Shown piece by piece: positions 7,963 through 16,040 of a DNA stretch of 24,798 nt. A model generated the notes under the pieces. The model did no database searches. It was not told where the DNA came from and saw only the letters and a list, made by a program, of their open reading frames with translations. How positions within the stretch are numbered: the stretch's first letter is position 1; the number at the start of each line of letters is the position of its first letter. This DNA comes from CAZDXB01 sp964509335. GTDB taxonomy: Bacteria; Bacteroidota; Ignavibacteria; Kapaibacteriales; UBA2268. The stretch lies in assembly GCA_964509335.1 (NCBI GenBank), contig CAZDXB010000035.1, positions 1 to 24,798 of the forward strand. The letters run 5' to 3'. Position numbers and translations under genes: made by a program.

Positions 7963-8817
7963 ATGAATATAGGAAGGTTCCAGATAGACTCCTTAGAAAC
8001 TTCGATATTCGGACTCGACGGCGGAGCGATGTTCGGCGTTGTGCCGAAAGTTTTATGGTCGAAAGCTTACGATAAGGGCGACGATAAGAATAGAATACCT
8101 CTGCAAGCGAGACTTGCTCTGTTGAGATTCGACGATAAGATTGTTTTAGTTGATACGGGCAATGGAACGAAGCTGAGCGAAAAATTGGCGAAAATCTACG
8201 CGGTTGATTTAAATAAATCCTCGGTTGAAAAAGCCTTAGCCAACTTCAACGTAAAGCCACAAGACGTAACCGACGTAATATTAACTCATCTTCACTTCGA
8301 CCACAGCGGCGGAGCGACCAAGAAAATCGGCGACGAAATCGTCCCGACTTTCCCGAACGCTAAATATTACGTTCAAAAAGAGCAATACGAGTGGGCTTTG
8401 AATCCGTCGATTAAAGACAGAGCTTCTTACTTTGACGAAAACTACGTTCCTTTGAAAGAAAACGGGGTTCTCGAAGTTTTAGACGGCGAAGGGGAAATTT
8501 TCCCCGGGGTTTCGCCAATAATTGTCAACGGGCACACTAAGGGAATGCAACTTATTAAAATATCCGACGGCGGCGAGACTTTGCTCTATTGCGCCGACCT
8601 TATCCCTACGTCCGCTCATATTCCATTGCCTTTTGTTATGGGGTACGATAACGAGCCGCTTGCGACAATAGCGGAGAAGAAAAAGATTTTACCGCGAGCG
8701 CGCGAAGAGAATTGGACTTTAATGTACGAACACGACGCTTTTATTCAAGCTTCTAAAGTCGGAGCCGATAAAAAGGGATTCAAAGCGGGAGAAGAAGTAA
8801 TAATTACCGAGCGATAG
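7963..8817 (+). CDS. MBL-fold metallo-hydrolase
   Basis: The 284-residue metallo-beta-lactamase fold protein has HLHFDH at 109-114, H191 in the NGHTKG segment, D212 in the YCADL segment and a late YEHDAF motif, giving a complete two-metal site. The architecture resembles the quorum-quenching lactonase/Zn-hydrolase branch. The substrate cannot be deduced, and no signal peptide is seen. ATG at 7963 has AGGAAA upstream. It is followed 3 nt later by queG, so the two are probably co-transcribed, although a shared function is not obvious. Confidence 0.88.
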   Translation: MNIGRFQIDSLETSIFGLDGGAMFGVVPKVLWSKAYDKGDDKNRIPLQARLALLRFDDKIVLVDTGNGTKLSEKLAKIYAVDLNKSSVEKALANFNVKPQDVTDVILTHLHFDHSGGATKKIGDEIVPTFPNAKYYVQKEQYEWALNPSIKDRASYFDENYVPLKENGVLEVLDGEGEIFPGVSPIIVNGHTKGMQLIKISDGGETLLYCADLIPTSAHIPLPFVMGYDNEPLATIAEKKKILPRAREENWTLMYEHDAFIQASKVGADKKGFKAGEEVIITER

Positions 8818-8820
8818 AAA

Positions 8821-9753
8821 ATGGATTCCCTAAAGAAAAGAATAGGCGAGCTTTCAGAATCATTTGGTTTTTGTAAGTTCGGCGTCGCTGAAGCGCGTCC
8901 GTTGAAACTTCAAATTAAAAAATATAACGAGTGGTTGTCTAAAAGTTACAACGTTTCTATGGGTTGGATGGAGCGGAATCTGGAAAGAAGAGCCGACGTC
9001 CGAAATATACTTGCCGGAGCCAAATCCGTTCTCGTTTTCGCTTATAATTATTATTCGGACTTTGAACATCCCAAAATTCAAGACTCCTCAGTCGGAAAAA
9101 TATCCCGTTACGCTTGGGGCGACGATTATCACAACGTAATACTAAAGAAGCTTAAAAGAATAGCTCAAGATATCGACAGTTTCGCCGAGGGAAATAAATC
9201 TAAAGTTTACGTTGACACAGGACCCGTTCTGGAAGCTATTTGGGCGGAACGCTCCGGCGTCGGCTGGCGAGGGAAAAACGGCTTGATACTTACTAAAGAA
9301 TACGGCTCTTGGATTTTTCTGGGCGTCATAATCACTACCGCCGAAATGACTTACGACGAGCCGATAAAGAACTATTGCGGAACTTGTTCGAAGTGCCTCG
9401 ACGCTTGCCTGACAAACGCAATTAAAGCGCCGGGGGTAGTGGACGCCGGCAGATGCTTATCTTATTGGACCATTGAAGCCAAGCCTGACGATGAGATTCC
9501 TCGAGACATTGCAGAAAGAAACGACGGCTGGATTTTCGGCTGCGACGTATGTCAAGAAATCTGTCCTTGGAATCGTTTCGCTAAAAAAACAAAAGATTCG
9601 AGTTTCTATCCTCGCTACAAAACTTTTTTAACGCGTGAGCAAATAGAAAAACTCGACGAAGAGGAGTTTCGGGAACTCTATAGAAAAAGTCCAGTTAAAA
9701 GAGCTAAATTGGCGGGGTTGAAGAGGAATTTTGAATCGTTGCGAATAAAATAA
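8821..9753 (+). CDS. queG: Epoxyqueuosine reductase (QueG)
   Basis: The 310-residue protein has the DUF1730 N-terminal cobalamin-binding region, with the VDTGPVLE motif carrying the likely catalytic acid at about 134, and a bacterial ferredoxin-like double 4Fe-4S domain. Its cysteines are C186, C189, C192, C196 and C212, C241, C244, C248. QueG reduces epoxyqueuosine to queuosine in the wobble position of GUN tRNAs using cobalamin and iron-sulfur clusters. It lacks the HEAT-repeat extension found in longer homologues. The start follows the MBL gene by 3 nt. No other queuosine gene lies in the window. Confidence 0.95.
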   Translation: MDSLKKRIGELSESFGFCKFGVAEARPLKLQIKKYNEWLSKSYNVSMGWMERNLERRADVRNILAGAKSVLVFAYNYYSDFEHPKIQDSSVGKISRYAWGDDYHNVILKKLKRIAQDIDSFAEGNKSKVYVDTGPVLEAIWAERSGVGWRGKNGLILTKEYGSWIFLGVIITTAEMTYDEPIKNYCGTCSKCLDACLTNAIKAPGVVDAGRCLSYWTIEAKPDDEIPRDIAERNDGWIFGCDVCQEICPWNRFAKKTKDSSFYPRYKTFLTREQIEKLDEEEFRELYRKSPVKRAKLAGLKRNFESLRIK

Positions 9754-9886
9754 AATCGTCTAAAATATAAGAGGTTTTATTTCGTATGTATTGCCGTTCG
9801 GTTATATAGTTTTTTATTTAGCTGAACATTTTTAATTTTATTGAATTTAAAAATTGCGGTATTAAAATAAAATAAGAGAGGCAGAA

Positions 9887-10831
9887 ATGAGCGAACGTTA
9901 TGATTTAGCGATTATCGGCTCGGGACCGGCGGGTTTTACAGCCGGTATATACGGTAGTCGGGCGAACTTGAAAACGGCGGTTTTCGAAGGCGACCAACCC
10001 GGAGGTCAATTAATGATAACTACCGACGTGGAAAATTATCCCGGTTTCCCGGACGGAATCAAAGGACCGGAAATGATGGAAGTTTTCAGAAAACAAGCGC
10101 AAAAGTTCGGCGCTAAGTCGATTTTCAAAACGATAGAGGACGTAGATACTTCGGATAGACCGTTCAAATTAAAAACCTCCGACGACGAGGAATATCTATC
10201 CGACGCTATAATAGTAGCTACTGGAGCGAGCGCGAGACTATTAGCCGCGAAAGGAGAAGACAAATACTGGGGCGCCGGTATATCCGCTTGCGCCACCTGC
10301 GACGGATTTTTCTTTAAGGATAAAAAAGTGTTTGTTATTGGCGGCGGCGATACGGCGATGGAAGAAGCGACCTACCTGACTCATTTCGCCGAATCGGTTA
10401 CAATCGTTCATAGGCGTCAGGGCTTGAGAGCCTCGCAAATTATGGCGGACAGAGCTAAAGAAAATCCTAAAATCGACTTTATGCTCGATTCGGTCTTGGT
10501 CGAATACTTGGGCGAAGAGAATATGGGCGTCAAAAAACTAACCGGCGCGAAAATAAAGAACGTGAAAACCGGCGAGATAACTGAACACGAGGTTGACGGT
10601 ATATTTTTAGCGATTGGTCACGACCCAAACACAAAGTTTTTGAAAGGTCAATTAGAAACCGACGAGGAAGGCTATATCCAAACAAAACCCGATTCTACTT
10701 ATACAAACGTCCCTGGAGTATTCGCTTGCGGCGACTGCCAAGACAGCGTTTACAGGCAAGCGGTAACGGCGGCCGGAACTGGTTGCGCCGCCGCTATCGA
10801 CGCGGATAGATGGCTGGGCGAAAATAAATAA
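9887..10831 (+). CDS. trxB: Thioredoxin-disulfide reductase (TrxB)
   Basis: The 314-residue flavoprotein has the FAD-binding GSGPAG near 12-17, the redox-active CATC at 135-138, the NADPH-binding GGGDTA motif, and the C-terminal FACGDC FAD contact. It reduces thioredoxin with NADPH in the cytoplasm. ATG at 9887 is preceded by a strong GAGAGG ribosome binding site. A 133-bp AT-rich gap separates it from queG, so it probably has its own promoter. It ends in a convergent gap with hairpin repeats, facing the OmpA-family lipoprotein gene. Confidence 0.97.
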   Translation: MSERYDLAIIGSGPAGFTAGIYGSRANLKTAVFEGDQPGGQLMITTDVENYPGFPDGIKGPEMMEVFRKQAQKFGAKSIFKTIEDVDTSDRPFKLKTSDDEEYLSDAIIVATGASARLLAAKGEDKYWGAGISACATCDGFFFKDKKVFVIGGGDTAMEEATYLTHFAESVTIVHRRQGLRASQIMADRAKENPKIDFMLDSVLVEYLGEENMGVKKLTGAKIKNVKTGEITEHEVDGIFLAIGHDPNTKFLKGQLETDEEGYIQTKPDSTYTNVPGVFACGDCQDSVYRQAVTAAGTGCAAAIDADRWLGENK

Positions 10832-10851
10832 AGCGAAAATGAGCATTCTCA

Positions 10852-10884
10852 ACTCATCCGACGACTTCGAGTCGTCGGATGAGT
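10852..10884. repeat. 33-bp palindrome, copy A
   Basis: ACTCATCCGACGACT (10852-10866) pairs perfectly with its reverse complement (10870-10884) across a TCG triloop, giving a 15-bp stem. A second copy with one changed base is at 17590-17622. It lies 21 nt after the trxB stop in a convergent gap. No T-tract follows on either strand, so it differs from a classical terminator, although it may stabilise 3' ends. Confidence 0.75.
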
Positions 10885-10902
10885 AGCTAGTAATAGTAGA
10901 AC

Positions 10903-10924
10903 AGGCGCTCCTTGCCTTTTTTTT
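10903..10924 (+). terminator. Possible weak terminator of trxB
   Basis: AGGC (10903-10906) and GCCT (10914-10917) can form a short 4-bp stem around a CTCC-containing loop, followed directly by eight T residues (10917-10924). The T-run fits an intrinsic terminator for trxB, but the stem is short. The loop core CTCC recalls the CTCCGA-loop hairpins elsewhere in the window. Confidence 0.4.
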
Positions 10925-10943
10925 AAACGCGTTGATTACCCCG

Positions 10944-10964
10944 CCGCGCAGAGCGCGGCTGTAT
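10944..10964 (-). repeat. GC-rich repeat, inverted copy of 162-182
   Basis: The sequence is the exact reverse complement of 162-182 (21 bp) and again contains a 6-bp GC stem. It lies in the trxB/lipoprotein convergent gap. Confidence 0.6.
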
Positions 10965-10990
10965 TCTTTGCCACCCAGAGCGTGTGAATT

Positions 10991-11018
10991 AGTAATCAGT
11001 AATTGGTAATTAGTAATT
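10991..11018. repeat. Four tandem heptamers (RGTAATY)
   Basis: Four consecutive 7-bp units read AGTAATC, AGTAATT, GGTAATT, AGTAATT. They end 8 nt before the stop codon of the lipoprotein gene. Such a micro-repeat is likely to vary in copy number; function is unknown. Confidence 0.6.
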
Positions 11019-11026
11019 AATATCGC

Positions 11027-12883
11027 CTATTCTACGACAAATTTCCCGTTGTATTCGTTTCTTAGTTTTTTGGCGATTTCGACGGCGTCTTTCTTAGCGC
11101 CGAAGCCCCAAATCTTTACTTGATATTTCGGAGCTTCGTTTATGATATATCTTTCGTAGTATGCTTTGTAGCCGTTTTTTTCCCAATATTCTACGGCGTT
11201 CAGAGCCATTTCTTCGGTTTCGTAAACGGCGGCTGAGATTTCGTATGGTTTGAGCGAGGGATCTAGCCAACGGACTTCCACTCTTCTGTTATATCTTTGC
11301 TGCCAATTTTTGTTTCCGAAATAGTAAAGCGGTTTTCGGCTCCCCATACCTTTTGTTTTTATTTGGTTGGTTTTGGCGCCGAATCCTATGAGCTTTCTTT
11401 TTACCGATTCGGCTCGCTTTTCCGATAAGTATAAGCATTCCTCGGCGTCGCCTTCTTTGCCGCTGTGTCCGATTAGCTCTACTTTCGCGTCTTCGTTGTC
11501 GCGCAGGACTTTGGCGAGCGATTTAAGCGTCGGGTAGTAAGTTTCGTTTATTTCGGCGTCTCTGTAATCGAAGCTTGCTAACGCCTGATAGCTTACGTAT
11601 TGCGTTTCCGGTCGAGTTATAATTGAGTAACTGTCAGAAACCGATACGTCGTAATTTTGGAACGTTAGCTTTGTTTTTATTTTTCCGCATTCGGAGACGG
11701 CGTCGGTGAACGGGAATTTAAGTTCGTAGTATGCTTTTTGAGAGAAATATATTTCGAGCAGAATGTTTTTTAAATCGGAAATTTCGTTTTCGAATATATG
11801 GTAGAACTTACCGCCGGTTATGTTTGTTAGATATTTTAAGTTGTAGCTTTCGATCGCGTCGCCGACGCCTATAATATATACCGGGGCGTTTATATGTCTG
11901 GAAAGTTTGGCGACGTCGTTGGCGGAATAAACAATCGAGGCGTTGTCGGAATTAAAGATTATCGCGACGCATATTTTCTTTTCGTTGTAGCCGTCGCTAA
12001 GTCTGTCGAGCGTTAAGTAAGACGCTTTATACAGACAATTCAAACCGTTCGGACGGTTCAACTCCATATTTTCCAATTCCCACAAGGCTTTATCTTTCGG
12101 CGACAGAGCGAACATTTGCAGGAAGTTTTGATTGTGAGCGGAAAAAGTGAAATTATCGTCGCCGGATAGATACTTAACGAAGCTTTTTATTTGTTTTGCT
12201 ATGTTTTGGTTTTGTTTCGACGCGGCGGATAAATCAAAGGTTACGGCGACGTCGAGAGAAACGCTGTCGTCGAGCGCGATTTCTTCAAAATTGAGCGCGT
12301 CTAAATAGTTTTTTTCGGATTCGCAGGTATTTTGCGCAGACCAATTAATATCGCCTTTTATTTTAGAATAGCCGCTCAAATAATTTCCGTATTCGTCGAG
12401 TATTACCGCTCTGAGAATGCATTTTTCGTTTTCGTTGGGGTAAAGCGCCCGCGTTATTTTTAAGCTATGCGGAGAGGTTAACTTAGTCGCCGTAAGCGTT
12501 CCGTTAAGGTAATCGGACATTTCGTAAGAAGTCGCTAACTTTTCTTCGAATTCCGACTTGTATCCGGGTATCGGTTCTTGCTCTCTATCGACGACTTTGA
12601 CCGAAGATATAACAGCGACGGAATCTCCTTCGTCTTGGTAAGCGTATATTTTGAAGTCCTCGCTTTTTTTCGGGGTTACGAAAACGCTGTCCCAAGCGTT
12701 GAACGTAGCTTCGCTATTCTTTATTTTTACTTTGTCGGCGTTTTCAAATTTCCAAGAAATCCTTACGCTGTCTCCTTTCTCTATTTCCGCGAACTCGCTA
12801 AATTCGATTACCTTTATCGGAGTGGAAGAGCAAGCGAATAAAAGAGAAAGAGATACTAAAGCGAATAATCTTTTAAAATTCAT
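11027..12883 (-). CDS. Envelope lipoprotein with VWA-like, OmpA and SPOR-like domains
   Basis: The 618-residue protein begins with a lipoprotein signal peptide ending in LLFAC-SS, so C18 is the predicted lipidated residue. Residues about 200-390 look like a von Willebrand A fold (VAVTFDLSAAS, later IIFNS and YIIGVGD), but the metal site is degenerate: DxSxA replaces DxSxS. Residues about 431-540 are an OmpA-type peptidoglycan-binding domain (ELIGHSGKEGD, LSEKRAESVK, GMGSRKPL, NRRVEV). Residues about 548-618 resemble a SPOR domain. It probably sits in the outer membrane, binding cell wall and a partner protein. It follows the ClpB-like gene by 11 nt, so they are probably co-transcribed. Confidence 0.82.
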   Translation of the reverse strand: MNFKRLFALVSLSLLFACSSTPIKVIEFSEFAEIEKGDSVRISWKFENADKVKIKNSEATFNAWDSVFVTPKKSEDFKIYAYQDEGDSVAVISSVKVVDREQEPIPGYKSEFEEKLATSYEMSDYLNGTLTATKLTSPHSLKITRALYPNENEKCILRAVILDEYGNYLSGYSKIKGDINWSAQNTCESEKNYLDALNFEEIALDDSVSLDVAVTFDLSAASKQNQNIAKQIKSFVKYLSGDDNFTFSAHNQNFLQMFALSPKDKALWELENMELNRPNGLNCLYKASYLTLDRLSDGYNEKKICVAIIFNSDNASIVYSANDVAKLSRHINAPVYIIGVGDAIESYNLKYLTNITGGKFYHIFENEISDLKNILLEIYFSQKAYYELKFPFTDAVSECGKIKTKLTFQNYDVSVSDSYSIITRPETQYVSYQALASFDYRDAEINETYYPTLKSLAKVLRDNEDAKVELIGHSGKEGDAEECLYLSEKRAESVKRKLIGFGAKTNQIKTKGMGSRKPLYYFGNKNWQQRYNRRVEVRWLDPSLKPYEISAAVYETEEMALNAVEYWEKNGYKAYYERYIINEAPKYQVKIWGFGAKKDAVEIAKKLRNEYNGKFVVE

Positions 12884-12894
12884 TTTTCAACCGT

Positions 12895-14247
12895 TCATTC
12901 TTTATTTATAATTTGAGTTTTTGACGTTTTAAAAATAAAATTACCGTCGCCGTCAGTTTCAATCTTTACGATATCTCCCGGCGAGAATTCCTTGCCGAGC
13001 AATTTAACGGCGAGGGGGTCCGCTATTCTTTTTTGTATAGCGCGTTTAAGCGGTCTGGCTCCGTATCTTATATCGTAGCCGATTTTCGTTAGCCGATTTA
13101 AAGCGTCGTCCGTTATGTCGATATCCAAATTGTTTTCCTTAAGTTTTTCGCGCAATACGTCGAGTTGCAGTTGAGCTATTTGCCGCGTTTCTTTTTGCGT
13201 TAGCGGTTTAAATAGTATAATCTCGTCGATTCTGTTTAAAAATTCGGGTCTTAAGCTCTTTCTGAGCAAATCGATTATTTCCGGTTTGGCTTTCGCCATT
13301 ATTTCGTCTCGATTGTTTTCGTCTATGTCGGCTATTTTATCTTGCAGAATAGCCGTGCCGAGATTCGACGTCATTATGATAATCGAATTTTTGAAATTGA
13401 CCAGTCGTCCTTTTCCGTCGGTTAATCTGCCGTCGTCCAATACTTGTAACAATATGTTGAACGCTTCCGGATTGGCTTTTTCAATTTCGTCGAGTAGAAC
13501 GACGGAATAAGGTCTTTGGCGTATCGGCTCGGTTAATTGACCGCCTTCTTCGTAACCGACGTATCCCGGCGGCGCGCCGATTAGTCTGGAGACGGAGTAT
13601 TTCTCCATATATTCGCTCATATCCAGTCGCACCATAGCGTTTTCGTCGTCGAAAAGGAATTCGGCGAGCGAACGCGCCATTTCGGTTTTACCGACGCCCG
13701 TTGTGCCGAGAAATATAAACGAGCCGATTGGGCGGTTCGCGTCCTGCAAGCCCGCTCTGGAGCGTCTTATTGAATTAGCGACCGCGTTTACGGCTTCCTC
13801 TTGGTCGATTAATCTTTGATGTATTCGTTCTTCGATTTTCAGCAATTTTGTTCTTTCGGTTTCTAGCATTTTTTGAACGGGTATGCCCGTCCATTTAGCC
13901 ACAACCGAGGCGACGTCTTCGGCGGCTACTTCTTCTTTCAGCAATTTGCCCGAGCTTTGTAACTCCGATAGCTTTTTGTTTGTTTCTTCCAGCTCTTTTT
14001 CAAGCTCGTGGACTTTTCCGTAGCGAAGCTCGGCAACTCTGCCCAGCTCGCCTTGACGTTCGTATTCGTCGGCTTGAACTTTTACTTTATCTATTTCTAC
14101 TTTAAGGCTTCTGATTTTTTGGATTAAATTCTTCTCCTTTTCCCAACGATTCTTCATTGAGTAGTGTTTTTCTTTAAGCTCTTCCAATTCTTTTTCTATT
14201 TCTTCCAGCCTTTTTTTAGTAGCTTTTTTTGTAGTCTCTTCAGACAT
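12895..14247 (-). CDS. ClpB-like AAA+ protein lacking N domain and NBD1
   Basis: The 450-residue protein corresponds to about the second half of ClpB (normally about 860 residues). It has a coiled-coil middle domain (10-105), the VAKWTGIPV linker (117-124), and a complete second ATPase with Walker A GTTGVGKT (181-188), Walker B VVLLDE (249-254), pore loop GYVGY (228-232), sensor 1 TSN, an arginine-finger region (RPEFLNR) and sensor 2 GARPLKRA. The Walker A proline is replaced by Thr. The ATG at 14247 has a strong AGAGGAG ribosome binding site, and no N-domain or NBD1 coding remnant is seen upstream, so it is expressed as a short form and is not a fresh frameshift. It could be a diverged half-ClpB or an old truncation; a full clpB may exist elsewhere. 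Confidence 0.85.
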   Translation of the reverse strand: MSEETTKKATKKRLEEIEKELEELKEKHYSMKNRWEKEKNLIQKIRSLKVEIDKVKVQADEYERQGELGRVAELRYGKVHELEKELEETNKKLSELQSSGKLLKEEVAAEDVASVVAKWTGIPVQKMLETERTKLLKIEERIHQRLIDQEEAVNAVANSIRRSRAGLQDANRPIGSFIFLGTTGVGKTEMARSLAEFLFDDENAMVRLDMSEYMEKYSVSRLIGAPPGYVGYEEGGQLTEPIRQRPYSVVLLDEIEKANPEAFNILLQVLDDGRLTDGKGRLVNFKNSIIIMTSNLGTAILQDKIADIDENNRDEIMAKAKPEIIDLLRKSLRPEFLNRIDEIILFKPLTQKETRQIAQLQLDVLREKLKENNLDIDITDDALNRLTKIGYDIRYGARPLKRAIQKRIADPLAVKLLGKEFSPGDIVKIETDGDGNFIFKTSKTQIINKE

Positions 14248-14640
14248 TTTCTCCTCTCGAAATTGTTAAACTCGCGTCTATTCCTAAATACGAATTATTT
14301 TTGTTTTTATTTATATCAAGCGAGATTAGTTAAACAAATATCATACCAAGCCTTAAAGCGAATGTATGATTTAGATGTATTTCCGCTACTTTTCCCTTTG
14401 GAAATTGCGATAAATAAAGCGAATGTAAAATCTTATCTAACTTTACGAGATATAATTTCCTAATTTTTGTTTATTTTAAAATCCGTCGACGCGATTTGGT
14501 TAGTATTCTTCAAAAAATTAGGGGTTAAGCTTTTTAAAAGTATTTATTTTTTCATTTATATTTGTTAACTTGTCGTTTTATTTTTTATAACTAAGAGAAG
14601 ATAAACTTAAAGGTCTTATAAAAATATACGGGATAATAGT
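14248..14640. other. AT-rich divergent intergenic region
   Basis: The 393-bp gap lies between the ClpB-like gene (minus) and sucD (plus). It is AT-rich and contains a possible sucD promoter at 14562-14591. Reading upstream of the ClpB-like gene in the three minus frames gives stops and no NBD1 motifs. The plus-strand ORF that crosses it (to 14463) is antisense to the ClpB N-terminus and has no recognisable features. No RNA gene or repeat was recognised. Confidence 0.5.
14562..14591 (+). promoter_or_regulatory. Candidate sucD promoter
   Basis: TTGTTA (14562-14567) and TATAAC (14586-14591) are separated by 18 nt, a reasonable sigma-70 spacing. They would place the start site about 43 nt before the sucD ATG. 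In AT-rich DNA such matches arise by chance, and if the host uses Bacteroidota-type promoters this box pair may not apply. Confidence 0.3.
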
Positions 14641-15558
14641 ATGAGCATTTTAGTTGACAAAAACACTAAAGTATTGGTTCAAGGCATAACCGGTTCAGAG
14701 GGGACGTTTCACACTTCTCAGATGGTTGAATACGGAACGAAAGTCGTAGCCGGAGTTACTCCGGGCAAAGGCGGAATGGATTACGAAGGCAAAGGGGATA
14801 TCAAGTTCAAAAAATCCGTGCCTGTCTTTGATTACGTTAAGCAAGCGGTAAAGAAAACAAAAGCTAACGCTTCGGTTATTTTTGTGCCGCCTCCGTTCGC
14901 GGCGGACGCGATACTGGAAGCAATTGACGCCGAGATAGAGCTTGTCGTTTGCATCACCGAAGGGATTCCCACGCGAGATATGGTCAAAGTAAACTCCGCT
15001 TTGCAGGATTCTAATACTAGATTAATCGGTCCGAATTGTCCGGGCGTCATAACTCCCGGGGAAGCGAAAATCGGAATTATGCCGGGATTTATACATAAAC
15101 CTGGCAAAATCGGCGTTGTCTCGAGAAGCGGCACCTTAACCTACGAAGCCGTTAAGCAAATTACCGACGCCGGACTCGGTCAATCGACTTGCATCGGTAT
15201 TGGAGGCGACCCGATAATCGGTTCCACTTTTAAGGATGTAATTCAGTTATTCAATAAAGATAAGAAAACCGACGCGATATTAATGATTGGCGAAATAGGC
15301 GGAACAGCCGAGGAAGAAGCCGCCGAATACGTTAAGCGCAACGTCGATAAACCCGTAGTAGGTTTCGTAGCGGGCAGAACCGCGCCTCCCGGAAGAAGAA
15401 TGGGACACGCTGGAGCTATCATTGCGGGCGGCAAAGGAACAGCCGACGAAAAAATAAAAACGCTTAAGAAATGCGGAATTCACGTTGTCGATTCGCCCGC
15501 TCATATGGGCAAAACCGTTCTCGACGCTTTAAACGGAAAGAAAAAGAAGAGCGGCTAA
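14641..15558 (+). CDS. sucD: Succinate-CoA ligase subunit alpha (SucD)
   Basis: The 305-residue protein has the CoA-binding Rossmann domain (GITGSEGTFH at 15-24, GVTPGKGG near 38-45) and the ligase domain, with the phosphorylated histidine at H256 in the GHAGAI motif. With SucC it interconverts succinyl-CoA and succinate with substrate-level NTP formation in the TCA cycle. The lysine-rich C-terminus is slightly longer than usual. sucC is not adjacent, so the two subunits are encoded apart. ndk follows after 50 nt, a plausible pairing because both handle nucleoside triphosphates. The ribosome binding site is weak. Confidence 0.96.
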   Translation: MSILVDKNTKVLVQGITGSEGTFHTSQMVEYGTKVVAGVTPGKGGMDYEGKGDIKFKKSVPVFDYVKQAVKKTKANASVIFVPPPFAADAILEAIDAEIELVVCITEGIPTRDMVKVNSALQDSNTRLIGPNCPGVITPGEAKIGIMPGFIHKPGKIGVVSRSGTLTYEAVKQITDAGLGQSTCIGIGGDPIIGSTFKDVIQLFNKDKKTDAILMIGEIGGTAEEEAAEYVKRNVDKPVVGFVAGRTAPPGRRMGHAGAIIAGGKGTADEKIKTLKKCGIHVVDSPAHMGKTVLDALNGKKKKSG

Positions 15559-15608
15559 GAAAAAGAAGAAGAAATTTAAGTTAGTTAATATTAAGTTTTG
15601 GAGAGCGT

Positions 15609-16037
15609 ATGAAGGAAAAGACTTTGGCGATAATAAAACCGGACGCCGTAAAAAAGAAAGCGACAGGCGATATAATCGCTATGATAATAAAAGCCGGTTT
15701 CGATATTTTGGGGATGAAGATGACAAAAATAACGAAAAGGCAAGCCGGCGCGTTTTACGAGGTTCATAAAGACAAACCTTTTTACGGCGAATTAATAGAT
15801 TATATGAGCGGCGGCTCGATTGTGGTTGTCGCTCTTGAAAAAGAGAACGCGATTGAGGATTACCGAAAGCTAATCGGAGCGACTGACCCGAAGGAAGCCG
15901 AAGAGGGAACGGTCAGGAAACTTTACGGCGAGTCTAAATCTTACAACGCGGCGCACGGTTCGGATTCGCCCGAAAACGGAATAAAGGAGATAGCTTTCTT
16001 TTTCAGCGACAGCGAGTTAATTCATAATCAATCTTAG
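15609..16037 (+). CDS. ndk: Nucleoside diphosphate kinase
   Basis: The 142-residue protein has K10 in the IIKPDAV motif and the phosphorylated histidine H116 in NAAHGSDS, with the full fold length of the family. It transfers the gamma phosphate of ATP to other nucleoside diphosphates. The usual Arg just before the NxxHGSDS motif is Tyr here. ATG at 15609 has GGAGAG upstream. The Nudix gene starts 3 nt after its stop, so sucD-ndk-Nudix-secreted protein look like one operon. Confidence 0.97.
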   Translation: MKEKTLAIIKPDAVKKKATGDIIAMIIKAGFDILGMKMTKITKRQAGAFYEVHKDKPFYGELIDYMSGGSIVVVALEKENAIEDYRKLIGATDPKEAEEGTVRKLYGESKSYNAAHGSDSPENGIKEIAFFFSDSELIHNQS

Positions 16038-16040
16038 TCG

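Noticed and set aside
10852..10884. Intrinsic terminator
   Set aside because: The 15-bp stem is strong, but no T-tract follows on either strand, so it is listed as a repeat.
12895..14247. ClpB frameshift pseudogene
   Set aside because: No NBD1 motifs appear in any minus frame upstream, and the short form has its own strong ribosome binding site and intact ATPase motifs.
14164..14463. Plus-strand 99-residue ORF over the ClpB start
   Set aside because: The first third is antisense to the ClpB-like coiled coil and Phe-rich; the rest shows no motif or ribosome binding site.
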